The translations under genes and the position numbers were made by a program. A stretch of DNA of 64,000 nucleotides from Patella vulgata (taxonomy: Eukaryota; Mollusca; Gastropoda; Patellidae), in contig NC_065886.2 in assembly GCF_932274485.2 (NCBI RefSeq), positions 47,975,501 through 48,039,500 of the forward strand, written 5' to 3'. Positions 1-12,206 of the stretch are shown here, piece after piece. Below the pieces are notes generated by a model. That model made no database searches. It was not told the origin of the DNA and saw only the letters and a list, made by a program, of their open reading frames with translations. Positions within the stretch are counted from its first letter, which is position 1; every line of letters starts with the position of its first letter.

Positions 1-621
1 GTCTGCCTTCAGCAACAGTTTCACACTGGACCATTGATGTTTATCTATATATGACGTCAGAAGGAATTCCCTCTTAAGACATCATTTTGAGAGCAGCGGA
101 GTAGTGCACTGAAGTTTACGTTTTACATGTGTATTGTTGTATTTTAAAACTTGTTGTGGATGTATTCAAAGAATTTACCAAAAATCACAAAATCTTGTTT
201 GAAGGTAAATAATGAACAAAGATTTTAAAATATGTGACCGCCCACGTCAAATTGAGTCGGAATGCGCAAAATTTAATTTTGGACTAGAGACAAAATAAGT
301 GAAAATATTGATTTTGATCGAAATTGAGATTTTCACAAAAATGAGTCTATAAATATAATATCTATCGACACAAAAGATCAAAATAGCAATAAAAGATTTT
401 AGAACACCTGTATTTGAACGTTTTGTAAGAGAACCGTATTCTTAAATCTGTCCTATTTCTTAAAATTCTCAGGAAAAATTAGTCATTTTTCTTCGCTCAC
501 AGCGGGACGACCGGTCATTCCTCTTGCATGATAATTGGCATCGTTGTAAAGCGGAGAATCTCTAGTTTACAAATATGATCAAAATATTGTCGATGAATTG
601 ATTTTGAAGTGTTTATCAAAA

Positions 622-1195
622 CCACATGGCTTGTGGTCCCTTTAGAGGTTACAATTTTTATCCGATTTAAAAAAAAAAACGTGTGAATATATCACCATTA
701 CACACTAATTGGTTGGTTCCTTTTGATAATCGCGGATATCCAAACTTAACTTCCTGTATTATGGCCCCTGATAGTTCGAAAAATCGCATTTTTAGCTTGC
801 GGATTCTCTAGAGGTTACAATTTTTTTCCGATTTTAAAAACCGTTTAAATACATCACCATTCCACCATAATGACGGTTAAGTCGTATTTCGGGAAAATCA
901 AAATGAAACGGCCCGACAAAATGGCCGCTCTTTGTATGCAAATTGTGTAGAAGTGTGTAATACGAACGTTGTGGAGACTCTAGAGGTCACAATTTTTATC
1001 CGATTTTGATGAAACTTAAAACATATCTTTATATCCCAAAGATCTTAGTCACTTTTGATATTTGCACATTTCAGGCCATAACTTTTTGGATTATTGCTCC
1101 TGATTGTACAAAAAAATCGCAGTTTTTAGCGTGTTCTCTATCCATCTCTTCTTGCAAAATGTGGGCGTATCCTGTCTGGCAGCCGCTGGTTACAA
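622..1195 (+). mobile_element. HINE-type B element, left-truncated
   Basis: Three B units with the recurring texts CTAGAGGTCACAATTTTTATC and TGGCCGCTCTTTG are followed by the B tail: subterminal repeat ATGTGGGCGTAT (near 1160) then an imperfect hairpin CTGTCTGGCAG. The 5' head with its (GTCY)n tract is missing. Weak ORFs here are only readings of the repeat. Confidence 0.65.
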
Positions 1196-1540
1196 ATTAC
1201 TGAAGAGAGGGCAGTTATTAACAACATAAAAGTTTTAAAAAAAAAATAGACAGTATTTATACAGATAAACATTTAGTTTACATAAAAATGTGAACATAAA
1301 AACACAAATTAAAACCATATAGTGCAAAAATGAGGAATGTTTATAACAAAATATCATCTCTGTCACTCTAATATCACAGTCTAAAGTAGAATTTATTCCC
1401 CATCCAGAACTTTTTGGGATTAATTATACAAAGTTTTTGTTGGATTCAGTTCCTCAAGGATAGATGATGTGTCAGTATTGTTTATATCAGTAGATGAGGT
1501 TGGTAATTTATCCAACATATTCTCTGCTGGTAAAATATAT

Positions 1541-2390
1541 ATGTGACCCCCCATGGCATACTGAGTCGTAGTGAGAAAATTTTAAAAATTGAGTTATTGT
1601 TATTTTTACATTCTCCAACTCATTACCTTCAATTTGATGTATGGTCTGTTTGAAACGGGCAAAAATTGACTGAGCTCTGTCCATTTGAAGCTGGGAGCCG
1701 CGGTGGCTAGGTGGGTAAGGCGCTGGCTCGCTAGCCTGGAGGTCGGGTGTTCGATCCCTGCATTGGCCAAGAAAGTTCATCCCGATTTTCCGACATGGTT
1801 TCCCCTTGTCAGTGATGCAGGATGGAGGGCCTGACAAGGACAGCTGTCTAGTCCTTCGGATGATACGAAAAACTGAGGTCCTGTGTAAACATTGGAATGC
1901 ACGTAAAAGATCCCTTGGCAGTTGGAATTCGATATAAGAGTAGGCGATAGTGCCGCTGCCCGGGGAAAATTTCCCTTATAACACACTGTATGGCATATGC
2001 CCGTCTTCATTAGCCCAGTATAGGAGTAGGACGTTAAACCCCATTTCATTTCATTTCCATTCGAAGCTACCCAACTCACAAAAGTAAGTTTTGAGAAAAA
2101 GCAAGTCAAAGATTTGGTATGTACCAAAACAAAATCTCATAGCAACCAGGCCATTTATTTGCTGTTTTGTCGTTAAATATACCTTTCCATGGTTTTTCAG
2201 GGGTACTGAAGACAAAAATCGTAGTAAAAATTTGATCCGACGATTTCCGCCTTTTATTTCTATTTTGTCGTTCAATATTTTTTTTATTTAGGATTTCAAG
2301 GGTGCTGACCACGAAAATCATAGTTAATGCGCTCCTTTCGTGACAAAACATCCATAACACATGGGGCATATTCAAATGATAGTGTTAATT
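1541..2390. repeat. Dispersed repeat interrupted by a SINE
   Basis: The segment begins with ATATGTGACCCCCCATGGCA and continues after the SINE at 2069. A second copy at about 18330-18610 shares its parts in the same order (TTGAAAATTGAGTTATT, CATAGCAACCA, TTTTCAGGGGT, AAATTTGATCCGAC), without the SINE. The start resembles the TGTGACCC ends of the MITE at 41984. The right boundary is unclear. Confidence 0.5.
1693..2056 (+). mobile_element. tRNA-derived SINE, family 1, full length
   Basis: The head resembles a tRNA with a Pol III A box (TGGCTAGGTGGG) and B box (GTTCGATCC); the body ends in GGACGTTAAACCCC and a (CATTT)n-like tail. It is flanked by an imperfect 12-bp target duplication, CCATTTGAAGCT at 1681 and CCATTCGAAGCT at 2057. 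More copies lie at 48645 and 48783, and 3' pieces at 20985, 21178 and 63928. The tRNA-like head is not a functional tRNA gene. Confidence 0.85.
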
Positions 2391-3389
2391 ATACTGAAGA
2401 ATAATCTATATATTAGTAGTCTGTTTTGTATATTATAACGTTGGTGAGATTAACAGTTAATCTCATCAATTAATTAGCATCCTAGTGCCAGCTAGTTGTC
2501 AGGAGATTAAGATTGATGATTGGATAATCATCAAAGAAGCCGCCACAGCTGTACGCGTGTTCATTTAACTCATGAATTGAAATAAGATTTTGCGTGTATG
2601 ATAGGTCTATTATTATTTTCCAGTACCGTAACGGTATCAAAATATGAGTCCCAATAGAAATGTCAATTTCATAGTCAAGAAATACTAACGTTCACTTTCG
2701 TGCATTCTGGCTTTGATGTAATTAAACAATGGCAGACTCGGGAATCGTCGCAATTCGGCTCGTTGGCCGTTCACATTTTTTCGACCCATGGTGATAAGAG
2801 AATTTTAAAAAATAATATTCAAGATGCATTTCTTACTTTGCATGCCGTATGAAGAAGCGACAGTAAAGTGAATTCATCTATCAATAAAATTCTCTTCGAT
2901 AAGAAAATTATTGGCCATTTCCATTTAAGGCCTATAAATTATTTTTTTAAAGATGAAATGAGATATCAGATAATCACTGCTTGGATTAATTATTCGGAGT
3001 AAATAAGGAGTTGTCGACGGCTTTATCATTGACCCGTGACAGTTGATTAGTATTACTCAATGACACCCACACGCATTTCGATTAATTTACATAATCAGCC
3101 ACGTGGTTTAGATTAACACTCAACGGCAATCTATATACGATCAGAATTAATTTTTTTCTGCCATTTATGAGAGTGAATCACATGTAGGTACCCAAAAACA
3201 TTATTGCCAAAACCAAATATTTATCGCCCACTCGAGTCAGCCACATAAATATAATGCTTTTCACTCGGTGTCTGGGCCAATCATCAAACGAGTTGTGTAG
3301 ACAGCACAATAAAAAGCGGAGATGGTTTATATTTTTTAGGGCTTTTAAAACTCGGTTGTATCCGTTCAAAATCAGTTCATCGACATTAA

Positions 3390-3600
3390 TCTATACTAAT
3401 ATTTGTGACTGTCGTTTGTCTGTCGGTCTGTTTGTTTGTCTGTCTGTTCAGGGTTGGCGGCAATACTAGATCTGCCCCGAGTCTGAAATTTGGGGTATAG
3501 CGGTAGCTCGTAACGGGGAGTAACATAGGCCAGGTGGCGTTAGTCTACCACTTCCGGTTTCGGAGTTATGACCCCCGAGCGAAGCCGGGCATTCTTCTAG
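3390..3600 (+). mobile_element. Miniature Helitron (211 bp)
   Basis: It begins with TCTATACTAAT, has a (GTCT)n tract (3411-3445), and ends with a GC-rich hairpin (CCCGAGCGAAGCCGGG) about 7 nt before the terminal CTAG. It sits between A and T with no target duplication; the sibling host sequence near 51718 lacks it. TC start, hairpin, CTRR end and A/T insertion are the defining Helitron marks. Its ends closely resemble short Helitrons known from Lepidoptera (end motif GCGAAGCC...CTAGT). Confidence 0.85.
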
Positions 3601-3925
3601 TTTGATCATATTTGTAAACTAGAGATTCTCCGCTTTACAACGATGCCAATTATTATGCAAGAGGAAATAACTAATTTCGCTGAGAATTTTAAGAAATAGG
3701 ACAGATTTAAAAATACGGTACTCTTACAAAACGTTCAAATAAAGGTGTTCTGAAATCTTTTATTGCTATTTTGATCTTTTGTGTCAATAGATAGTATATT
3801 TATAGACTCATTTTTGTGAAAATCTCAATTTTGATCAAAATCAATATTTTCACTTATTTTGTCTCTAGTCCAAAATTAGATTTTGCGTATTCCGAATCAC
3901 TTTGATATACGCGGTCACATATAAC

Positions 3926-4735
3926 CTTTCACATTTAAATTATATAATGAAATTACTGGATGATAAGTAACTGTCAGTTCTGAAATAAATGAAGGTGGAT
4001 GTATTAATGAATAAAGAAATGGAATTTATTGTCCATAATTAAGGCCTAGGTGGGTTATATCAGGAAAAACTCAAGTTTATTTACATTCTATGGTTAGCTG
4101 TGCAATGTGAGCACTTTGCCTGTCAAACTGTTAATCCCTTCCTCTGATAACTATAGATATCTATAAGAGGAAGGGATTAACAGCTAACTCCCTTGAAATA
4201 TCAAATGTGCACTGTGAGTTAATAATGAACAGATTATGTAGATTTAGTAATTATTAACAAACTTTCTAAACATTATTTTTCAACTAACTAACTGTTTACC
4301 TTGGCAAATCGCTTCTGGTCTTCTAACTGTAACCATTTCATGAAATACTGATCCTACTAATCAGAAACTATTTTTGTATCTCTTCAGTTAGCAAATTGGG
4401 TGAAACACTTTATCCCTGATATTATTTTCAAATTCGTCGTAGCTTTACATGGAAATGATTAATATGGTCTGAGATTTCGCCATCATCTGGAATCATAGCT
4501 ATAACCTTTTTATTTCTGTCTTTTTTTCAGCCACTCTCTGCAGTAATGAGCCTAAATTTGTCCTATTTGTTTTCAAGACTTCTGAACCTTCATCCTCATT
4601 GTTTTGATGTGGTCCCTCTTCGTTAGTTTTGTTATTGTACTGAGGGTAACATGTTGGTATCCAGAAGCGCCTAATTGGTCGAATGACGTCACATGACCAT
4701 TTTAATCAACAAGGAACGTCTCAAAACACTCCATT
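3926..4735. other. No gene; AT-rich spacer with one perfect hairpin
   Basis: Apart from the hairpin at 4128-4183 nothing could be assigned. No ORF of note and no recognised repeat. Confidence 0.5.
4128..4183. repeat. Perfect 18-bp stem hairpin
   Basis: Arms CTGTTAATCCCTTCCTCT (4128-4145) and its exact complement (4166-4183) enclose a 20-nt loop that itself contains the palindrome TATAGATATCTATA. It may be the tip of a fold-back element or a small-RNA precursor; sequence alone cannot decide. Confidence 0.75.
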
Positions 4736-4737
4736 TT

Positions 4738-5080
4738 GTTATACGCCCACATTTTCATGTGGATGTATATTTTTTTATTTAAACAATATTTTATTCATTT
4801 AAATTTACAAAATTTATATAATAAATATTGGATACGATAACAAGCTTTATCAGCTTATATAAAATTGCTTCCTTAAAACGGATCTTTAACAGATTTACAA
4901 CTGGCAGTCATTATATTATCACAAATATACAGTATAAAACATATTATGTACAATTTAGATGATAATTTTGGTTTTCGTAAAGGGACATTCTCACGGGGGG
5001 GGAATACTAAAATTTATATTTTATTTAACGATTATATCTTTGATTTTTTGTTAACGTCAAGTTGATTTTGTTTTCATATT
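4738..5080 (-). repeat. Solo HINE head followed by a probable LINE 3' end
   Basis: TTATACGCCCACAT and its hairpin partner ATGTGGATGTATA (4738-4772) are an isolated A/B head. It breaks into TTAAACAATATTTTATTCAT and a following stretch that resembles the 3' UTR of the LINE at 56.2 kb (AAACAATATTTATTC, then CTTATATAAA). Low-copy remnant; no coding capacity. Confidence 0.4.
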
Positions 5081-6520
5081 TTGTGCTTTTTATACGCCCA
5101 CATTGAAATGTGGTCGTATATTGTCGTCGCCCCCGTCCGTCCATCCGGCGTCCACAATTGCTTGTGGACGCTCTAGAGGCTAAAGTTAATATCCGATTGA
5201 CTTTAAATTTATACACAGTGTTTAAGGCCATGAGACGAAGAAGCCTATTGATTTTCAGCGATTTCCGATAATTACTGCCAGAGTTATGGCCCTTGATCAC
5301 TTCAAAAAAATCTTGTGGACGCTCTAGAGGCCAAAGTTAATATCCGATTGACTTTAAATTTATACACAGTGTTTAAGGTCATGAGACGAAGAAGCCTATT
5401 GATATTCAGCGATTTCCGAAAATTACTGCCAGAGTTATGGCCCTTGATCACTTTGAAAAATCTTGTGGACGCTCTAGAGGCGAAAGTTAATATCGGATTG
5501 ACTTTAAATTTATACACAGTGTTTAAGGTCATGATACGAAGAAGCCTATTGATTTTCAGCGATTTCTGATAATTACTGCCAGAGTTATGGCTCTTGATCA
5601 CTTCAAAAATATCTTGTGAACGCTCTAGAGTCCAAAGTTAATATCCTATTGACTTTAAATTTATACACAGTGCTTAAGGTCATGAGACGAAGAATCCTAT
5701 TGATTTTCAGCAATTTACGTTAATTACTGCCAGAGTTATGGCCCTTGATCACTTTGAAAAATCTTGTGGAAGCTCTAGAGTCTAAAGTTAATATCCGATT
5801 GACTTTAAATTTATACACAGTGTTTAAGGTCATGAGACGAAAAAGTCTATTCATTTTCAGTGATTTTCGTTAATTACTGCCAGAGTTAAGGCCCTTGATC
5901 ACTTCAAAAAACCTTGTGGATGCTCTAAAGGCTAAAGTTAATAACTGATTGACTTTAAATTTATACACAGTGTTTGAGGTCACGAGGCGAAGAATCCTAT
6001 TGATTTTCAAAGATTTCTGATAATTACTGCCAAAGTTATGGCCCTTGATCACTTTGAAAAATCTTGTGGACGCTCTAGAGGCCAAAGTTAATATCCGATT
6101 AACTGCAGATTGATACACAGAGTTTAAGATCTTGAGACGAACAAGTATATTGATTTTCAATGAATTTTTATGACTTGGAGCAGCTAAATTCATGATACAG
6201 TATTAAAAGTTTTGTATACAAAACGTTAGCATGGGGCAGAACTTTATAAAAACCAAACAAATTCTATTGGTTTTCTGAGTTGTTGCTCTTAATCAGATTT
6301 TAGTGTATTATAAATGTTTCATTACCGAAAAAAGTAAAAATATGCGACAACTCTTGTTGACTGCCCGGACGATTTAGCTGCTGTGGGCGTATGTTTCGTT
6401 GCCTGGCAACCTATCTTTTATTTATTTAGAAGTTCTGTTCCAACATGTTCAAGTTATGCTTTGATTGCTTTTGTTCAGTAAGATTATTTTTAGATTAGAT
6501 ACGTACGAATGTCCCTTTAA
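4979..6520. mobile_element. Short-TIR DNA element hosting the A element
   Basis: AAAGGGACATTC at 4979 and its complement GAATGTCCCTTT at about 6506 form a 12-bp inverted pair around the A element at 5085-6418. Likely a non-autonomous DNA transposon into which the A element inserted. No clear target duplication was seen, so the call is tentative. Confidence 0.4.
5085..6418 (+). mobile_element. HINE-type A element with seven ~150-bp units
   Basis: The 5' head TATACGCCCACA forms a hairpin with TGTGGTCGTATA and is followed by (GTCY)n. Units begin near 5161, 5313, 5462, 5613, 5763, 5912 and 6062 with CTTGTGGACGCTCTAGAGG. The 3' end carries the inverted subterminal repeat TGTGGGCGTAT and the hairpin GTTGCCTGGCAAC. 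Known Helentron-derived HINE elements (DINE-1, pearl) have this set of parts. The repeated short ORFs on both strands are readings of the array, not genes. Confidence 0.75.
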
Positions 6521-6721
6521 AGGCACACACTATAATAAAAAAGTAAATAAATAAATGGGGGCGGGGGGGTATGCTATCGAAACCACACCCGTTTTTTTTT
6601 AATTATTATTTTTATTTGTTTGTCGTCTTCGTCATATTAAGTTTAATAGACGGAAAAAAAACATTCAGTAATATTATGACATTTTAAGCTTCATTTAATA
6701 CAGATAAAAAGAGGATACTTT

Positions 6722-9470
6722 CATATAATTTACGCCGAACTGACGTCATTTAAAAGTAAAATTCTGTATGATTACGAACAGAAACGTTTTGTAATATCCA
6801 AGTATTTATGAACAGTTTTAAATATTTTAGCGTTTTCATCATATATATTACTTTTTTGTCCTAAAAGTAAGGATTGGCTGTTTTTGTTTTTCATCGGAAG
6901 TTTAACAATTGTTTCTTTTTTAGATTTTAGAAATCTAGGGCAATGAAAGAAAAAGTGTTCACAATCCTCTATAGCATTTCCACAATGGCAAAGAGGGTCA
7001 TCTGATATATGCATTACTATTTTGTGAAATTTTAGATCACTTTTGAGATTTCTTAATTTACAGAGAATAATTTGATTTTGTCTATTGCCTATACTATAGA
7101 GTTCGGGTGCTGGCTGTACAGAATTATTTTGCCTAAGCTTTGATTTAAATTGTGATAGCATTCGTGATTTTCATATGTTGCTAGCAAGATTATTCCAATC
7201 TTTGATTACTGACTGAAAAAAAGAGTTTTTATAGTGTGAGGTTCTGCAGTGTATTTGTTTAATGTTGTCAGAGTTTCTCATTTGATATGATTGATGTGAT
7301 GAAATTTGAGGTGGTACAAGATTTTAGAGGGAAATCGGAACATGATTATTCTTTATCTTATAGAAAATTACTAATTTATATTGAAATCGACTGGAAGAAA
7401 GGGAGGTGAAACCAGATTCTTTAATTAATACCTGGTGAGAAGTGCCTCTTGGTAATCCGGTGATTGTTCGAATTGCATTCAGATGAAGTTTTTCTAATTG
7501 TTCAGACTTTTCATTTGTACAGTTGTTCCAGATGACATCCACAGTCAAATATTGGAAGAATATAAGATTTATATAGTATCTCGAGAGTTTTACGTTTTAA
7601 TCTGTATTTGAGAGACCGGAAACAGTTTACCATGGTACTTATTTTACTTGTTAGATAGTCAATATGTTTATCCCAAGTAGCTCGGTTATTAAAGAAAACG
7701 CCCAGATGTTTATGACTAGTATCGTCTGTTATATCATAGTTATTATATGAAAGATTGAATGTTGATGCAGACATCTTCCTTGAAAAGGTCAGGCTTTAGT
7801 TTTCGAAAGGTTGAAATCTACTTTCCATTTGATTGACCAATTACAGATTCATTTTATATCATCATTGAGAATTTGCTGAGTAAGAAGAGGATTATTGATT
7901 ACAAGGAAAAGAGAGGTGTCGTCACCGAAGATGTGTATGTTGGAGTTGATATCATCTACAATATCGTTTATGTAAATAAGGAAACAGAGAGGGCCTAAAA
8001 TAGAGCCTTGGGGAACTCCAGAAGTAACAGTTTTTGATAATGAACATTTACTTCCTAAGACGACTTTCTTAGAGCGATTTTGTAATTAACTACAATAAGT
8101 TTGTAAGTTTTCCCTCTAATACCTATTGATGAGATTTTATGTAGTAGGCCCTGGTACCAGACTCTGTCGAAGACTTTACTTATGTCGGAAAAAATTGCTT
8201 TCACTTCTAGCCCTTCATCAAGAGACTTACATATGTAGTCGTACATCTGTCGTACATCTCAATCAGTTGATTAAAATGATGAATTTTGAGGTTGAAATCC
8301 TGATTGAAAGGGAGTAATAATTCCTTCTTTTAAAATGAAATTATGGATATGTTTCGTTAGAAGTGTTTCAAAGACTTTACCCAGAGAGCTTAGCAATGCG
8401 ATATGTCTGTAGTTGGGACAGTTGTGAATATCACCTTTTTTGTAGATGGGGACAATATTGGTCTTTTTCCAGCAAACCGGATATATAGATGCATCAAACA
8501 GTGTTTGAAACAGTCGATGAAGATGATATTTCAAAGAAGGCGCTATATATTTCAGAATAAAATTGTTAATGTTGTCCGGCCCACTTGATTTTTTGCTTTT
8601 AACTGAAAGAAGTGTTTCTTCGACATCAACTAGTGAGATCACCAAGTTGGAAATTTCCGATTTCCGTCGAGATAAATTTGGCAAGGTATGTGGACTAAAT
8701 GTGTCAGTACACAGCAAGAAGAAATAATCATTTCGAGTGTTCGCTTTCCCTGCATTTTCAAAATATATATTGTATTCTTCGAATTTAATTGAGAAATTTC
8801 TGGTGATGAGTTACCTTCTTGAACAAAATATTTTTTAGCAAAGACCACCAATTGGAATTACCGAATTTATTTTTGTTTATGTTATTATCAAGCTTTGAGT
8901 AATACTGACTTTTTTATTTTCGTATTTTACTAATCAAGTGGGTCTGTTTTTGTCTGAATTCAAGCCAATCGTATGGAAGATTTGATCTTTTAGCTTTTTT
9001 ATGGGCCCTGTTACAATACCGGTAACGAATAAGTCTACAAATATTTCCATTCATCCATTTGGGATCGCTTTGTCTCACTGCTATGACTTTATTTGGCACA
9101 AATTGATGAACTCCAGATAAGATAACTTCAGTTACGTTTTCAGTAAGCTTGTGGGGACATGATTCAGTCTCGAATAAAGAATTCTAGTCTTTGGAAACAA
9201 TGAAGTTGTTGTAGTCCACAGCATTTATTTCTTCATATCTCCAAACCTTTCTCAGAAAACAATTTGAATGAGGTTTACTGGCATGTAGCTGGAGAACTAT
9301 TGGACAAAGGTCGCTGATACCAGATTCCAAAACCTGAACTACTCTTTTGTCATCAGGGCAATTAATAAAAGCCAGGTCAATTAATGATGAAGAATTTAGC
9401 TGAATGCGATTGGGATCCTTGACTAACTGAACTAAGTTTAATATCTAAATATTTACCATATAAACATCCT
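6722..9470 (-). pseudogene. Decayed CR1-like LINE (EN end, RT, C-terminal zinc motif)
   Basis: Read on the minus strand from 9470 to 6772, a string of frames gives the end of an APE endonuclease, a connector with KKAKRSNL (9099-8914), RT blocks including SSGPDNINNFILK, PIYKKGDIHNCPNYRHIALL (8717-8271) and FSDISKVFDRVWYQGLLHKI (8246-8055), a later block with YNNYDITDDTSHKHLG, and the C-terminal CHCGNAIEDCEHFFFHC motif (7161-6772). It is homologous to the LINE at 56437-60210 but broken by several frameshifts and stops and truncated at its 5' end. Much older than that copy. Confidence 0.85.
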
Positions 9471-10244
9471 TACATCATTCGCAGTGATAATTATATTCCT
9501 ATCAGATATCCATAGTCACTTGTTTAAATAATTTAATTCAATGTTGGCATGTTTACACGTGTTTAGGTAGATTTATCTGGAGCATTTTTATATGCCCACA
9601 TGGAAATGTGGTCGTATATTGCCGTCGCCTCCGTCCGTCCGTCTGTCAGTCCGTCCGTCGTCCACAATTTCTTGTGAACACTCTACAGACTACATTTATC
9701 ATCTGATTGTTTTGAAATTGATATATGTTGTTTGCATTAGTGAGATGAAGAAGCCTATTTAATTTCAATAACTTCCGTTAATTTCTTCTGGAGTTATGGC
9801 CCTTGTTTCACTTTGTTGCACCTTGTGAACGCTCTAACAACAAAAGTTATCAACCGATCTGTATGAAATTTATATGCATCATTTAAATTAGTAAATCAAA
9901 GAAGCTTATTGAATTTCAGCAATTTCCGTTAATTACATCTAGAGTTATGGCCCTTGTTTCACTTTGTTGAATCTTGTGAACACTCTAATGACAACAGTTA
10001 TCATCCGATCTGTTTGAAATTGATATGCATCATTTAAATTAGTGAAACGAAGAATCCTATTGAATTTCCTGTAATTACGCCGTGAATTATGGCCCTTGTT
10101 TCACGTTGTTGTACCTTGTGAATGCTCTAACGACAAAAGTTATTATCCGATCTGTATGAAATTTATATGCATCATTTAGATTAGTAAAACAAAGAAGCTT
10201 ATTGAATTTCAGCAATTTCCGTTAAATACATCTAGAGTTATGGC

Positions 10245-11761
10245 CAGTGTCCGAAACAAACATTTTCCAAGCACAGGACCTGTGTGACACGTGATCATGT
10301 GGGTCCTTCAGGTGACACGCAGGCCCAACCAATAATAATAATATTTATAGTTTCCAAGCGAAGCGCAGAACGATCAGAATAAAGGAAGTACATATAAAGC
10401 CAGTACACCACAGAAGGATTAAGGGTTTAGTAACTTAATTCCATATCAATTTAATGGAAACAAATCTATTCACGGCTACATAATTTACGGGTTTTCTCAT
10501 CAAACTAGGCCAACTTCAAACAGTTACACAAAAAAACTTGACGCCTGGTGATAACGTTGAGGAATGGCATAAACTCGCTTATCCCGCCCTAGATTGTTAG
10601 CACAATAGCCCAGAATTGAGTCAAATGAGGTCCCGTAGGAAATGGTTTTAAAATTATAAGCTTCCATTACCTTTAATAATAGGTAGGCCTACAGCTACAC
10701 CGTTCCGAAAATTTTCGTGTCAGTAATATTCCTGAATAAATTACTGCCTTCGTTTTTTGGATGGATATAAAATGATACAGCACGGTGGTATTTTTTATAA
10801 CACAATTTGTAGTTTTTGTCTATCACATAACTTGCAAATATGTTTTTATTCATTCGTCCATGAGAGACACATGGCACAGTGATCACGTGACAGCCATAAT
10901 TGAAATTACTTTAAAATAAAATTCCGTACGACTATGCCATATAGTTTTCAATAATAATAACGACAATATGTTTAAAATTTAGCCTCTGCCAGCATGTGTA
11001 TCAAATAAAAAATCATAACGGTAAACGTTACTTAAAACTAAACCTAGCATCGCTGGCTAATTGACCTAGAAATTCCAACTGATGTCACGTTTCATCGGCG
11101 GATTTTGCATCGAAGATTTTGTCGGAAAAATATATTATTAATGACTGTTCTGAGGATTATATTCAACTAAGATTAAAATTTCTGTAACAAATTTCTGTAA
11201 TGCATGATCCAATTATTATTTTATTATCTACCGGTACCTGGAATCTATATGGAGCGTCGAAGAAGCGCGATTCCCGAGCGAGATTCGCAATCCATACCGA
11301 GAGGTATGACTGTTATTGTAGCCAACAAGCAAGTTGATTGACTACTTAATCAAAAAGTAATAATTAACCCGTTAAATTTAGTCGAAAGTAGATTGATTTA
11401 TGATACCATAGCGGCCGATTCATTGTTTTTACCAATCGGTTTGTTTAAAGTTCAAGCGGCTAAAGCCGACAAAAAAAAACAGTTACAAATCAAAGGCTGG
11501 TTACGCGAGTCAATGTTTGGAAAAACAGCAGCTTCCATCATGTCGATGACAAGTAAACAATAACCGTCAACTATCGGAGACTCGGAGGTTGCGTTTCTAT
11601 GACAGTTCTAGCATTTCCCGAATTGTCGTATGTGGACACTAACTATGCGAGATAAGAAAGAAGGCGAAGGCCCGGCGGACCTAAGTGAAATAGTCAAGCA
11701 GGAGTCCTCCGATATATCAGTCCGCCTCGGGCCTACGGACCGACGTTTGTGTCGAACACTG
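10245..11761. mobile_element. Non-autonomous hAT element with 8-bp target duplication
   Basis: The ends are CAGTGTCCGAAACAAAC and the complement of CAGTGTTCGACACAAAC. The 8-bp sequence GTTATGGC flanks both sides (10237-10244 and 11762-11769), exactly as hAT transposases make. The 1.5-kb interior has no transposase; the only ORFs are short and unrecognised. It sits inside an A-array unit whose sequence continues across the duplication. Confidence 0.85.
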
Positions 11762-11933
11762 GTTATGGCCCTTGTTTCACTTTGTTGAATCTTTTGAACG
11801 CTCTAATGACAACAGTTATCATCCGATCTGTTTGAAATTGATATGCATCATTTAAATTAGTGCAACAAAGATGCCTATTGAATTTCAACAATTTCCGTTA
11901 ATTACACCGTGAGTAATGGCCCTTTTTTCACTT

Positions 11934-12206
11934 GGGGGGTTGGATGGCCGAATGGTTAGCATGTGCGCGCTGTATCATAAAGACTGTCATTGAGTCAACT
12001 GGCGTGGTTTCAAATCCCCGGTTGTACGTGACAAGGAGTAGGGTCGCCTGTCCAACCTCGTGGGTTTTCACCGGGTCCTCCGGTTTCCTCCCTCTGCTAA
12101 AGACCCCTACGCACAAGCGAATTATTGAAAAAAATTAAACCATATGTTAGTCCCGAAATGACCTAGTTTGTGTTGAGTGGACGTTAAACCCCATTTCTCT
12201 CTCTCT
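11934..12206 (+). mobile_element. tRNA-derived SINE, family 2
   Basis: The head resembles a Ser/Leu-type tRNA: A box GGCCGAATGGTTA and B box GGTTTCAAATCCC. The body contains CCGGGTCCTCCGGTTTCCTC, which resembles the conserved central domain of broadly distributed animal SINEs, and ends in GGACGTTAAACCCC and a (CT)n tail. A perfect 12-bp target duplication CTTTTTTCACTT flanks it (11922-11933 and 12207-12218). Confidence 0.85.

Larger units (their letters stand above)
233..3919. mobile_element. DNA element with long (~330 bp) terminal inverted repeats, TA target
   Basis: The left arm (233-585) and right arm (about 3601-3919) are inverted copies. Both outer ends read TGTGACCG and its complement, flanked by TA on each side, a typical Tc1/mariner-type target duplication. 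No transposase is visible. The interior holds a truncated B element (622-1195), a repeat cut by a SINE (1541-2390), a unique block (about 2640-3389) and a 211-bp Helitron (3390-3600). A sibling of the unique block and right arm lies at 51000-52020, in the same orientation. Confidence 0.7.

Noticed and set aside
1700-1775. tRNA gene
   Set aside because: A and B boxes are present, but the sequence recurs with a common body and (CATTT)n tail and has target duplications; it is a SINE head. The same holds for 11936-12025 and 48645-48860.
5161-6200. CRISPR array or gene encoding a repeat protein
   Set aside because: Units are ~150 bp with no short repeat-spacer pattern; ORFs occur on both strands through the same units and are broken in other copies.
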